From positions 18,992 to 57,930 of the forward strand of contig PMJR01000085.1 in the NCBI GenBank assembly GCA_003158475.1: a stretch of 38,939 nt of DNA. The letters run 5' to 3'. The translations under genes and the position numbers were made by a program. The stretch is from Ignavibacteriota bacterium. Its GTDB lineage: Bacteria; Bacteroidota; Ignavibacteria; UBA10030; UBA6906. The stretch's first letter is position 1; every line of letters begins with the position of its first letter. Below the pieces are notes generated by a model. That model worked only from the letters and a program-made list of their open reading frames with translations, had not been told where the DNA came from and did not search any database. This document shows, piece after piece, positions 24,358-31,969 of this stretch.

Positions 24358-25466
24358 CGCACACCCTCCATGACGTGATTATACACGCGCTCAACATTCC
24401 CGGCCATGGCCATCGCCTGGTATTTGCGCTCGAAGAGGCCGAACGAGGCGCGTCCGAACGCCGATCTCTTCGGCCCGTCGTTGATGAGCCCGATCAGCGC
24501 GGCCGCGAGCGCCGGGGGGTCTTCCGCCGGTGTCAGTGTGCCGGAAACACCCTCGTCGATCATTGCGGCGATCCCGCCGACGCGCGTCGAGACCACGGGA
24601 AGTGCGGATGCGAGAGCGCGGAGTATCGCGATCGGAAACATCTCTGATGCAAGTTCGAGCGAAGAATGGCAGTAGATGTCGAACGCCGGATACACGTCCC
24701 GCAGGTCGTCGCGAAAGCCGAGGAATCGGACGCTTTCCCCGAGTCCCAGTGCTCGGGTCCGGGCCTTCAGCTCACCCTCGAGTTCCCCGTCGCCGGCGAC
24801 GAGGAACAGGACACTCCGGTCCCCGCGTGCGACGAGCGCCGCAGCCTCCAGAAGGAAGCGGTGTCCCTTGAACGGGACGAGGCGGGCGACATTCCCGACA
24901 ACCACGGTTCCTTCATCGATCCCCATCGCGCCCCGTATCCGGGCACGGGAGGCCGCCCGTACATCGAACGGGTCCGATTCGATCCCGATGGGGACGGTCG
25001 TCACCTTCCCGGGGGGTATGGCGTCCTCGCGGAGCAGGACATCCCTCCCTGCATCGGCATCCGTGATGAAGTGGGATGTTCCGTACCTGTTTCTGAGCGC
25101 GTGCGTAATATTGTGACGGATTGAGTGGGCGCTGTGTATACCCGCGACGTGCCGCGCCCGGGTGAACGCCGCCGCGATTGCCGCGCAAGTCCGATCGTAG
25201 TTTGCGTTGCTGTGGACGATGGTGATCGAACGGTCGCGCATTGCCCTGCGGAGAACACGCGAGATTTCGAAGACCCTGGCCATATCGCCGTACTCAACGG
25301 GGACGACGGGGAGTGATGCCTCGGCGCATTTGCGGAGGAGCAGGTGGCCTGGGCGGGCGGACACCCAGACCTTGTGGCCGCGGAGTGCCAGGTACCTGCC
25401 CAGAATCAGCACATAGTCTTCCCCCCCGGCGAATATATCCGTGGCGTTGGTGAGCAGGACATTCAT
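24354..25466 (-). CDS. Glycosyltransferase family 4 protein
   Basis: A 370-residue GT-B-fold glycosyltransferase that likely adds a sugar from a nucleotide donor to an envelope glycan. The N-terminal acceptor domain opens NVLLTNATDIFAGGEDYVLILGRYL with the Gly-Gly loop. The C-terminal donor domain has VGNVARLVPFKGHRFLLEA and FLVAGDGELEGEL. The donor-binding EX7E motif reads EMFPIAILR: the first Glu is present but the second is Arg, which could impair donor binding or mark a subgroup. I start at ATG 25466, 4 bp after the C39-like gene's stop; the frame extends upstream into that gene without homology. No membrane segments. Confidence 0.88.
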   Translation of the reverse strand: MNVLLTNATDIFAGGEDYVLILGRYLALRGHKVWVSARPGHLLLRKCAEASLPVVPVEYGDMARVFEISRVLRRAMRDRSITIVHSNANYDRTCAAIAAAFTRARHVAGIHSAHSIRHNITHALRNRYGTSHFITDADAGRDVLLREDAIPPGKVTTVPIGIESDPFDVRAASRARIRGAMGIDEGTVVVGNVARLVPFKGHRFLLEAAALVARGDRSVLFLVAGDGELEGELKARTRALGLGESVRFLGFRDDLRDVYPAFDIYCHSSLELASEMFPIAILRALASALPVVSTRVGGIAAMIDEGVSGTLTPAEDPPALAAALIGLINDGPKRSAFGRASFGLFERKYQAMAMAGNVERVYNHVMEGVR

Positions 25467-25470
25467 CGGA

Positions 25471-26331
25471 TCAGCCGTTGCCGTAGACGTCCCCGATGCC
25501 GAACTTGCTCGCCGCCCAGAGGGCAAGGTTCGCGGTAATCGCGGTGACAGCGCGGGTCTCGTCTTCTTCGCGGACGACAAGGTCGTACGTATCCGCGACA
25601 AACTTCATGTTCCGGAGTATTTTCCTCGCCTGCGCCCGTCTCACAGTGCCGTGCCAGAACGCGATCTGGCCCAGGATCATTCCAGCGTGACGCCGCAGCA
25701 GTTCCCTGACGCTGATCACCTTCTCGGCCCTCGGAGTCCGGGGGACGCACATATACGAGAGGTCCGTGAAGTATTCGTCCCAGAACGTGGCAAATATCTT
25801 GTTCTCGGGACGTCGGAGATAGCGGGCGCGTTTCAGGGAGAAATGGGCCTTCGTCCTTACGCGGAACCTCGGGATGACGGGATGCAGGTCATAGAGCGTC
25901 CGCTGCTGCGTCGAGTCTTCGGGGTCGGTTTCGCGGTACACCCACCGTCTCCTGAGTTTTCGCCAGGTGTCAACGCAAACGACGGGGGCTTTGCGGCTGT
26001 CGATGGAAATGAACTTGTCCCGTTCCATTCCCACCACGGTGATCCAGTGGTTCCAACCGTCAACGCACAGGAGTGCCGGGTACCCCCTTTTCAGAAACTG
26101 GACGAGCTCGCGCTTCGCCCGGAGCGAATCCTTGCGGCGTATCACTTTCATCTCGCAGTCACAGGCCTTCGCGGCGCGGGCGAGTTTGATCTCGTCAGTC
26201 CCGTTCCACCAGTGTGTCCCGGCGATGTGCGAAATCCTGTTTTCGTCCACTATTCTGCCCAGCATGATAAGCGCATACTTCAAGGCAAACGGTCCGCACT
26301 GCCACTTGTTCGGCTGAGGATACAGTCCCAT
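25471..26331 (-). CDS. C39-like papain-fold cysteine peptidase family protein
   Basis: A 286-residue protein with a peptidase C39-like domain at its very N-terminus: Cys12 in KWQCGPFALKYAL, His95 in DGWNHWITVVG and Asp111 in SIDSRK form a complete catalytic set. The substrate could be a peptide or an acyl bond, as some relatives are acyltransferases. Residues ~150-286 form an Arg-rich helical extension (SLKRARYLRRPENK, RELLRRHAGMILGQIAFWHG) that I do not recognise. No signal peptide or ABC transporter domain, unlike bacteriocin-processing C39 exporters. The ATG at 26331 lacks a Shine-Dalgarno site. It heads a cluster with a glycosyltransferase and a lipoprotein. Confidence 0.8.
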   Translation of the reverse strand: MGLYPQPNKWQCGPFALKYALIMLGRIVDENRISHIAGTHWWNGTDEIKLARAAKACDCEMKVIRRKDSLRAKRELVQFLKRGYPALLCVDGWNHWITVVGMERDKFISIDSRKAPVVCVDTWRKLRRRWVYRETDPEDSTQQRTLYDLHPVIPRFRVRTKAHFSLKRARYLRRPENKIFATFWDEYFTDLSYMCVPRTPRAEKVISVRELLRRHAGMILGQIAFWHGTVRRAQARKILRNMKFVADTYDLVVREEDETRAVTAITANLALWAASKFGIGDVYGNG

Positions 26332-26410
26332 CGGTGAGATAATTTCCAGATCGAATGAAGTCCGGGGAAAAAAGCGGCGGCTCCCGGGGGGGGATCACGT
26401 ACTGTCTTAT

Positions 26411-26439
26411 AGAATACGGAAAAGGGGGGGGATTTCCAA
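26411..26439 (-). promoter_or_regulatory. Candidate promoter with a C8 tract in its spacer
   Basis: Minus-strand TTGGAA (26439-26434), 17-bp spacer, TATTCT (26416-26411). Eight of the 17 spacer bases are one uninterrupted C run (G on the plus strand, 26424-26431), so slippage would change the spacing from the optimum. A second run of eight G (26386-26393) lies in the predicted 73-nt leader. The downstream genes encode the C39-like peptidase, glycosyltransferase, DUF1684 lipoprotein and SpoIIE phosphatase. Confidence 0.42.
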
Positions 26440-26479
26440 GGTGGGATTTGTGGCGTTTTTTGGCGGTTTTCGCTGGTTC

Positions 26480-26980
26480 TTACGTCTTTTTTGTCTCACG
26501 GATAAATAAGGTCAGCCCGGTATCGGGGGGTTTGTGCCCCATCTGGCGCATCAGCGCGACCACCTGCCCCCGATGGAACGTTGAGTGATTTACGACATGT
26601 TGCAGAGCCTCACTGTACCGGTAGGTAAATTGTTCCCCGGTGAGCGTCAAAAAGCCGAATGTCTCTGCGAGCTTTTTGTCTGATTGCGTGCCGAGGAACT
26701 TTGCCAGTGCGAACCCTGTCTGTTCCCATATCGTCTTCACGTCGGCGACGGTCGGCACGTCGGCGGGCCTCACCATGGACTTGTCGGGTGTTCCCGACAT
26801 GCGGGAGAGCCACATCTTCTCGGCGCCGACCAGGTGCGTGAGGGTCCCGTGTATGCTTCTGTGGCTGCTCTTCATGTCCCGCATCGCCTCCTCGGCGGGG
26901 AGCGCCTCCACTGCCTCGAATATCCTGTTTGTTGCCCACGAGTTATACGCTATCAGCGCCTTTATCTCCTGCAGGGTCAT
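26480..26980 (-). CDS. DinB-like (four-helix-bundle metal-binding) protein
   Basis: A 166-residue member of the DinB/YfiT superfamily, not the DNA polymerase also called DinB. The probable metal-binding His triad is in IHGTLTHLVGAE (first His) and HVVNHSTFHRGQV (second and third). Relatives include thiol-dependent S-transferases and DNA-damage-induced proteins, but most are of unknown function. The ATG at 26980 has GGAGG 5 nt upstream. It follows mutS after 49 bp on the same strand and is probably the last gene of that transcript, as a candidate promoter lies beyond it. Confidence 0.88.
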   Translation of the reverse strand: MTLQEIKALIAYNSWATNRIFEAVEALPAEEAMRDMKSSHRSIHGTLTHLVGAEKMWLSRMSGTPDKSMVRPADVPTVADVKTIWEQTGFALAKFLGTQSDKKLAETFGFLTLTGEQFTYRYSEALQHVVNHSTFHRGQVVALMRQMGHKPPDTGLTLFIRETKKT

Positions 26981-27029
26981 GCACGCCTCCTGTGTAGGTT
27001 CGTCCGGTTGCCGGGGAGTCGGATCCTCT

Positions 27030-29645
27030 TCACCCCCGTTTTCCCACTTTCCTCTGTAGGTCCGCGATCGCCTTGAGGGCGTCGAGAGGCGTCATCCCAT
27101 CGACGTTCAGGCGGGAGATCTCATCCCTGAGCGGATCGTCCTTCATCTCGAAGAGCGTCATCTGGATCTCGTCCGCGTGTATGCGCCCCTTCCTTTTTCC
27201 ACCCGAATCCTCATGGACGCTCAGTTCTGAACCCTCGAGATTCTTCAGTATTGCTTTCGCCCTGTCCGTCACCTCGTCGGGGAGACCGGCCATTCTGGCG
27301 ACATGGATCCCGTAGGAATGGTCGGCGAACCCCGCAGTCACCTTGTGGAGGAACACCACTTTGTCGCCATACTCACGGACGTCCACTTTGAAATTCCTGA
27401 TGCGGGGGAAAAGATCCGCGAGCTCGTTGAGTTCGTGGTAGTGTGTGGCGAAGAGCGTGCGGGCCCCGACCCTTTCGTGCAGGTACTCTGTAAGCGACCA
27501 GGCGATGCTGATCCCGTCGAATGTGCTCGTTCCGCGTCCCACCTCGTCGAGAAGTATCAGGCTCCGGGATGTTGCGGTGTTGACGATGTGCGCGGCCTCG
27601 TGCATCTCCACGAGGAACGTGCTCTCGCCGGCGCTGATATTATCGCTTGCGCCGACGCGTGTGAATATCCTGTCGACGATCCCCACGGCAGCGCTCCGCG
27701 CAGGGACGAAGCTCCCGATCTGCGCAAGCAGGACGATAAGCCCGGTCTGCCGGAGAAAGCTCGACTTTCCGCTCATGTTCGGGCCGGTGATTATAAGTAT
27801 CTGGTCGGAGGCGGTGTCGAGGTGGACGTTGTTGGGAATGTATTTTTCCCCCGGGGGAAGAAGGCGCTCGATCACCGGATGCCGCCCGTCGACAATATCG
27901 AGCACGGTGGAATCGTTCACGTCGGGGCGGGTGTACTCCTGCTCCAGAGCGACGCGTGCAAGCGAAGAGAAGCAATCGAGAGTTGCCAGCGCCCGGGCGG
28001 TTGCCTGGATGGCATCTGTTTCACAGGCGACCGCCAGCCGGATGTCGTTGAACAGTTGTGTCTCGAGGGCGAGAATCCTCTCTTCGGCATGCAGGATCCG
28101 GTCCTCGTACTCCTTGAGCTCCGGCGTAATATACCGTTCCGCATTTGTGAGCGTCTGTTTCCGGATGTAGTCGGCGGGGATCTTCTCCCGGTGCGTGTTG
28201 GTGATCTCGATGTAGTACCCGAAGACGTTGTTGAACCCCACTTTGAGCGAGGAGATGCCTGTTCTTTCCCGCTCCTTCCGCTGCATCTCTGCGATCCACT
28301 GTTTGCCGCTGAATGCCAGCGCTCGCAGGTCGTCCAGCTCTTGATTGTAACCGCTCCGTATGACTCCCCCTTCGGCGAGCGCAGCGGGGGGATCAGGCTC
28401 GATCCCGCTTTCGAGAAGCGCGACGGTCCCGGGAAGTACGTGGAGCCCGTCACGGACCTCCGCAAGAGGAGGGGTGGAGGCCCCCCGGACGGCGTCGCGC
28501 GCGTCGGCCACCGACTGGAGTGCGGACTTGAGCGCTATCATCTCGCGGGGCGTGGCCCGAGCGGTGCACACCCGGGTGTTCAGCCGCTCCAGGTCGCCAA
28601 TACGACCCAGTATGGGAGCAATTGCCTCGAGCAGGGGAGCGGAACGTACGAATTCCTCCACTGCATCGAGCCTGCTGCGGATAGCCGGGACGCTGTTCAG
28701 AGGGTTATTGACCCATTGCTTCAGGAGACGACCCCCCATGGGAGTGTGCGTCCGGTCCAGCACCCCAAAGAGAGTCCCGTCGCTTGAGCCCGTGCTCGAT
28801 GATGATATCTCGAGGTTCCGCTTCGTCGAAGGATCGAGAACGATATGGTCACCCACATCGTACGGCGTGATCCGGCGGATGTGAAGGAGTTTCGATTTTT
28901 GCGTTTCCTGCAGATAGTGCATTGCCGCGCCGGCGGCCATCACCGCAAGTCTCCGGTCCTCAAGTCCGAATCCCTTAAGGGACTGCGTTTTCAGCTGTCC
29001 CGTGATTAGTTCGCGGGCATAGTCTTCGGTGTAAATCCAGTCGTCCAGCGTGCTGTAGAGCCCGGCGAACACATTGGCAAGCAACCCCCGGAGTGTCTCA
29101 AGATCGCGCTTCTGGACTAGGATCTCCGCGGGGCTCACCGAAGAGACCTGCTCGGCAAGTGCCTTGAGGGGAAATTCACTTGCACGAAACTCGGCCGTCG
29201 TGACATCCACATAGGCGAACCCGACCAGATCGGTCCCGGTCGCGAGCGGAGTGGGAATGACGATCGCCGCGAGGTAATTGTTCAGTTTCTGATCCAACAC
29301 CCGATCGGAGAAGGCCACTCCCGGAGTTACAACTTCGATCACCTCCCGCTTGACGATCCCTTTGGCAAAACGGGGGTCTTCCATCTGTTCGCAAACGGCC
29401 ACGCGGTAGCCGGCTTTCACGAGCTTCGGGAGGTACGAATCGAGGGCGTGATGGGGGAATCCTGCGAGCGGGATCTCGCCTGCTGCTCCGTTCCCCCGTT
29501 TTGTCAGCGTAATGCCGAGCACGCGGGAGGTGATTTTCGCGTCTTCCTCAAACGTCTCGAAGAAATCCCCCATGCGGAAGAGAAGAATCGTGTCGGGATG
29601 CTTCGCCTTCACCTGGGCGTATTGCCTCATCAGAGGAGTGGACAT
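27030..29645 (-). CDS. mutS: DNA mismatch repair protein MutS
   Basis: MutS1 recognises mismatches and small loops and recruits MutL. The 871-residue protein is full length. The N-terminal mismatch-binding domain has the Phe-X-Glu motif in RMGDFFETF, followed by connector and core/lever domains. The ATPase has Walker A TGPNMSGKSS (around 617), Walker B LLDEVGRGTSTFDG (around 700) and the ATHYHEL switch. The C-terminal segment carries the short HhH-like MTPLDALKAIADLQRKV ending. Forty base pairs separate it from the upstream HMT/MTHFR gene. No mutL is seen in the window. Confidence 0.97.
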   Translation of the reverse strand: MSTPLMRQYAQVKAKHPDTILLFRMGDFFETFEEDAKITSRVLGITLTKRGNGAAGEIPLAGFPHHALDSYLPKLVKAGYRVAVCEQMEDPRFAKGIVKREVIEVVTPGVAFSDRVLDQKLNNYLAAIVIPTPLATGTDLVGFAYVDVTTAEFRASEFPLKALAEQVSSVSPAEILVQKRDLETLRGLLANVFAGLYSTLDDWIYTEDYARELITGQLKTQSLKGFGLEDRRLAVMAAGAAMHYLQETQKSKLLHIRRITPYDVGDHIVLDPSTKRNLEISSSSTGSSDGTLFGVLDRTHTPMGGRLLKQWVNNPLNSVPAIRSRLDAVEEFVRSAPLLEAIAPILGRIGDLERLNTRVCTARATPREMIALKSALQSVADARDAVRGASTPPLAEVRDGLHVLPGTVALLESGIEPDPPAALAEGGVIRSGYNQELDDLRALAFSGKQWIAEMQRKERERTGISSLKVGFNNVFGYYIEITNTHREKIPADYIRKQTLTNAERYITPELKEYEDRILHAEERILALETQLFNDIRLAVACETDAIQATARALATLDCFSSLARVALEQEYTRPDVNDSTVLDIVDGRHPVIERLLPPGEKYIPNNVHLDTASDQILIITGPNMSGKSSFLRQTGLIVLLAQIGSFVPARSAAVGIVDRIFTRVGASDNISAGESTFLVEMHEAAHIVNTATSRSLILLDEVGRGTSTFDGISIAWSLTEYLHERVGARTLFATHYHELNELADLFPRIRNFKVDVREYGDKVVFLHKVTAGFADHSYGIHVARMAGLPDEVTDRAKAILKNLEGSELSVHEDSGGKRKGRIHADEIQMTLFEMKDDPLRDEISRLNVDGMTPLDALKAIADLQRKVGKRG

Positions 29646-29685
29646 GGAGGCAATGAACTCAATTCAGGTTCGTGGAATCCGATTC

Positions 29686-31521
29686 TCATTTCTCCAGTAT
29701 CATGAAGATCCCCTCTATCCGCCCCATCGGGGCAGAGAGCTGAATCCCCGCAACACCCCCCTTGACATGGTCATATGTCTCCCGCGCTATCATCACCCCT
29801 TCGGCAAACCCTTCTTCCTTTGTCGTCGTCTTGCGCATCCTGTCGAGAATCTCCGCGGGCACGGAAGCGCCCGGAACTTCGTTGTTCATGAATTCTGCAT
29901 TCCGGTATGAAACGAGCGGCCAGATCCCGCAGATGAGCGGTATCTTCACGCCGGTGATTCTCTTCATGAAACGCTCGAGTATGCGGATGTCAAAGACGGG
30001 CTGCGTGATCATGTATTCGGCGCCCGCCTCGATTTTCCAATCGAGGCGTTTCAGTTCCTCGTCGAGGTTGATGGCTCCGGGGTTCACCCCTACACCGATG
30101 CTGAATCCGGTCGGGTCTCCGATCGGGTTGCCGGCAAGATCGAGCCCGTGGTTGAGACGGTTGATGACGTTCGTCAGTCCGATCGCGTCCACATCAAACA
30201 CCGCGGTAGCGCTCGGGTAGTTCCCGAGCTTGGGAGGATCCCCCGTGATCGCAAGAACGTTCCGAAGTCCGAGAGCCCATGCGCCGAGCAGATCGGATTG
30301 CATGCCGATCACGTTCCTGTCCCTGCACGCGAAATGGAGTACGGTCTCGATCCCGATGTCCCGCTGTATTATCGCGGCCATCGCGAGGGCGGACATTCGT
30401 GCTGATGCGCGCGGTCCGTCGGGGATGTTGATCGCGTCGATGCCGAAATGATGGAGCCGGCGCGCCTTCGCGACTTCCTTAAGCGGTGAGACTCCGCGGG
30501 GAGACACGAGCTCGGCAAGCGTCACGAACTCTCCCCGTGCGAGCTTGGTCGAAAGGCGCGATTTTTCCGTTCTCCCGACCACGTGCACGGCCTCCGGCGC
30601 AGTGACCGTGAGGCTCGCCGAACTCCGGTCCATCCTTTTGACGGGTTGGAGCGCCCGCACGGCACGGCGTATTGCCCGGATATGTTCGGGGTTCGTCCCG
30701 CAGCAGCCGCCGACGATTGTCGCTCCTGTCTGTATGAAACGCTTCGCATACTCTGCCATGTACTCGGGGGATGTCATATAGATGTTCCGCCCGCCGATAC
30801 TCTGGGGGAGCCCGGCGTTCGGCTGGACGGAAATCGGCATCGCGGTGAGCGTCTTCAGGGTCTCGAGCGCGTCCAGCATTGCCCGTGGCCCGACCGAGCA
30901 ATTGAGACCGAGGGTATCGACCCCCGTGTTCTCCATCGCCTTCACAAAGCTCTCCAGCGTCGCCCCGCTGAGCAGGTTCCCGTCGTCGTTGATCGTCACC
31001 TGCGCCATGACCGGGATCTCCCCGTTCAGCTCCTTCACGGCACGGACCGCCTGATCAAGCTCGGCGATAAGGGCGAATGTCTCGAGCACAATCAGGTCCA
31101 CGCCCCCTTCCAGAAGGCCCCTGACCTGCTCTTTGAATGCATCACGCGCCTCGTCATATGACAGCTTTCCGAGCGGCTCGATCTGCACGCCGAGTGGTCC
31201 CACCGATCCGGCCACCAGCACTTCTCCTCCCGCAGCCGCTTTCGCAAGCTGTGCCCCCTTCAGGTTGATTTCGAAGACCTTGGGTTCGAGTCCGTGCGGT
31301 GCCAGCTTGAACCGGTTTGCGCCGAATGTGTTGGTCTCGATCACATCCGCTCCCGCCGCGACATAATCGCGATGGACTTCGCTCACGATGTCCGGGTTCG
31401 TACTATTGAGCTCGTCGAAGCAGGTATTAATGTAAATTCCCTTCTCGTACAGGTACGTCCCGACGCCACCGTCGAAGATGACCACCTCGTTGTTCTGCAA
31501 CCGTTCTCTGAATCCTTTCAT
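29686..31521 (-). CDS. Bifunctional homocysteine S-methyltransferase / methylenetetrahydrofolate reductase
   Basis: A 611-residue fusion of the YitJ type. Residues 1-290 form a cobalamin-independent-looking homocysteine methyltransferase barrel with the zinc ligands Cys208 (GLNCSVGP), Cys273 and Cys274 (GGCCGTNPEH). Residues ~325-605 form an MTHFR (TIM-barrel flavoprotein) domain: AELVSPRG, NVLAITGDPP and MITQPVFDI. It should reduce methylene-THF to methyl-THF and help make methionine, but whether the first domain uses methyl-THF or S-methylmethionine is not evident. The ATG at 31521 lacks a strong Shine-Dalgarno site. mutS follows after 40 bp. Confidence 0.94.
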   Translation of the reverse strand: MKGFRERLQNNEVVIFDGGVGTYLYEKGIYINTCFDELNSTNPDIVSEVHRDYVAAGADVIETNTFGANRFKLAPHGLEPKVFEINLKGAQLAKAAAGGEVLVAGSVGPLGVQIEPLGKLSYDEARDAFKEQVRGLLEGGVDLIVLETFALIAELDQAVRAVKELNGEIPVMAQVTINDDGNLLSGATLESFVKAMENTGVDTLGLNCSVGPRAMLDALETLKTLTAMPISVQPNAGLPQSIGGRNIYMTSPEYMAEYAKRFIQTGATIVGGCCGTNPEHIRAIRRAVRALQPVKRMDRSSASLTVTAPEAVHVVGRTEKSRLSTKLARGEFVTLAELVSPRGVSPLKEVAKARRLHHFGIDAINIPDGPRASARMSALAMAAIIQRDIGIETVLHFACRDRNVIGMQSDLLGAWALGLRNVLAITGDPPKLGNYPSATAVFDVDAIGLTNVINRLNHGLDLAGNPIGDPTGFSIGVGVNPGAINLDEELKRLDWKIEAGAEYMITQPVFDIRILERFMKRITGVKIPLICGIWPLVSYRNAEFMNNEVPGASVPAEILDRMRKTTTKEEGFAEGVMIARETYDHVKGGVAGIQLSAPMGRIEGIFMILEK

Positions 31522-31585
31522 ATGCGACGCCGATCTCTTAGTCTCTCGTGTCGGGACGATCCAGCTCCTGCCCGTGCTGACTGTA

Positions 31586-31614
31586 ATAATACGAAATTAT
31601 TTCCTCGAGGCCAA
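31586..31614 (-). promoter_or_regulatory. Candidate promoter of the HMT/MTHFR-mutS operon
   Basis: Minus-strand TTGGCC (31614-31609), 17-bp spacer, TATTAT (31591-31586, five of six consensus). Predicted leader about 58 nt. No SAM-riboswitch fold was recognised in it. Confidence 0.45.
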
Positions 31615-31626
31615 AATGACACGTTT

Positions 31627-31655
31627 CTTGACTCTCCTCCCCGAAATCTCTATAT
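31627..31655 (+). promoter_or_regulatory. Candidate promoter of the esterase pseudogene and downstream genes
   Basis: TTGACT (31627-31632), 17-bp spacer, TATATA (31650-31655). Start near 31662, about 19 nt before the pseudogene ATG. It is divergent from the methyltransferase promoter 13 bp away and could still drive the ATP-grasp-like gene. Confidence 0.45.
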
Positions 31656-31680
31656 ATACTGCAAAAGACGCCACTTCCGG

Positions 31681-31935
31681 ATGAACCGAGAGTACCATCA
31701 ATGGCACAGCCCGTCGCTGGGATGCAAGATGGAGCTCCTGGTGTTCGGCCATGGGGGGACCGCTCTCCTGGTATTCCCCGCATCCAAAGTGTCCCTCGTC
31801 CTGGCAACGGGGGAACAGGACCTCTGCCTGCATGACAATGTCCTTCTCACTCGCATGCTCGAAGAGAAAGGGGTCCCCCGGCTTCTTGACGTGTGGAAAC
31901 GAAGTTCGACATCTGGATCGATGAAAGGAAGATAA
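31681..31935 (+). pseudogene. Esterase (alpha/beta hydrolase) with large internal deletion
   Basis: The 84-codon frame begins like the putative-esterase family: REYHQWHSPSLG and MELLVFGHGGTALLVFPAS. It then jumps straight to the family's C-terminal segment: LVLATGEQDLCLHDNVLLTRML and KGVPRLLDVW. Full-length relatives are about 230-250 residues, with the nucleophile Ser and most of the hydrolase core between these two pieces. About 130 codons are therefore missing with the frame preserved, and the catalytic His region at the end is also lost. Assignment rests on remembered family sequence. It lies 35 bp upstream of the ATP-grasp-like gene behind an intact-looking promoter. Confidence 0.75.
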
Positions 31936-31969
31936 TGGCGGGAGGCCGGTTCCTCCTTTAGGGAGAATC

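Noticed and set aside
26480-26980. DinB as error-prone DNA polymerase IV
   Set aside because: The sequence is a 166-residue four-helix DinB/YfiT-type protein with a His triad, not a Y-family polymerase.
31522-31580. Possible SAM riboswitch before the methyltransferase/MTHFR gene
   Set aside because: The predicted leader is only about 58 nt and shows no recognisable SAM-I, SAM-II or SAM-IV core or terminator hairpin.
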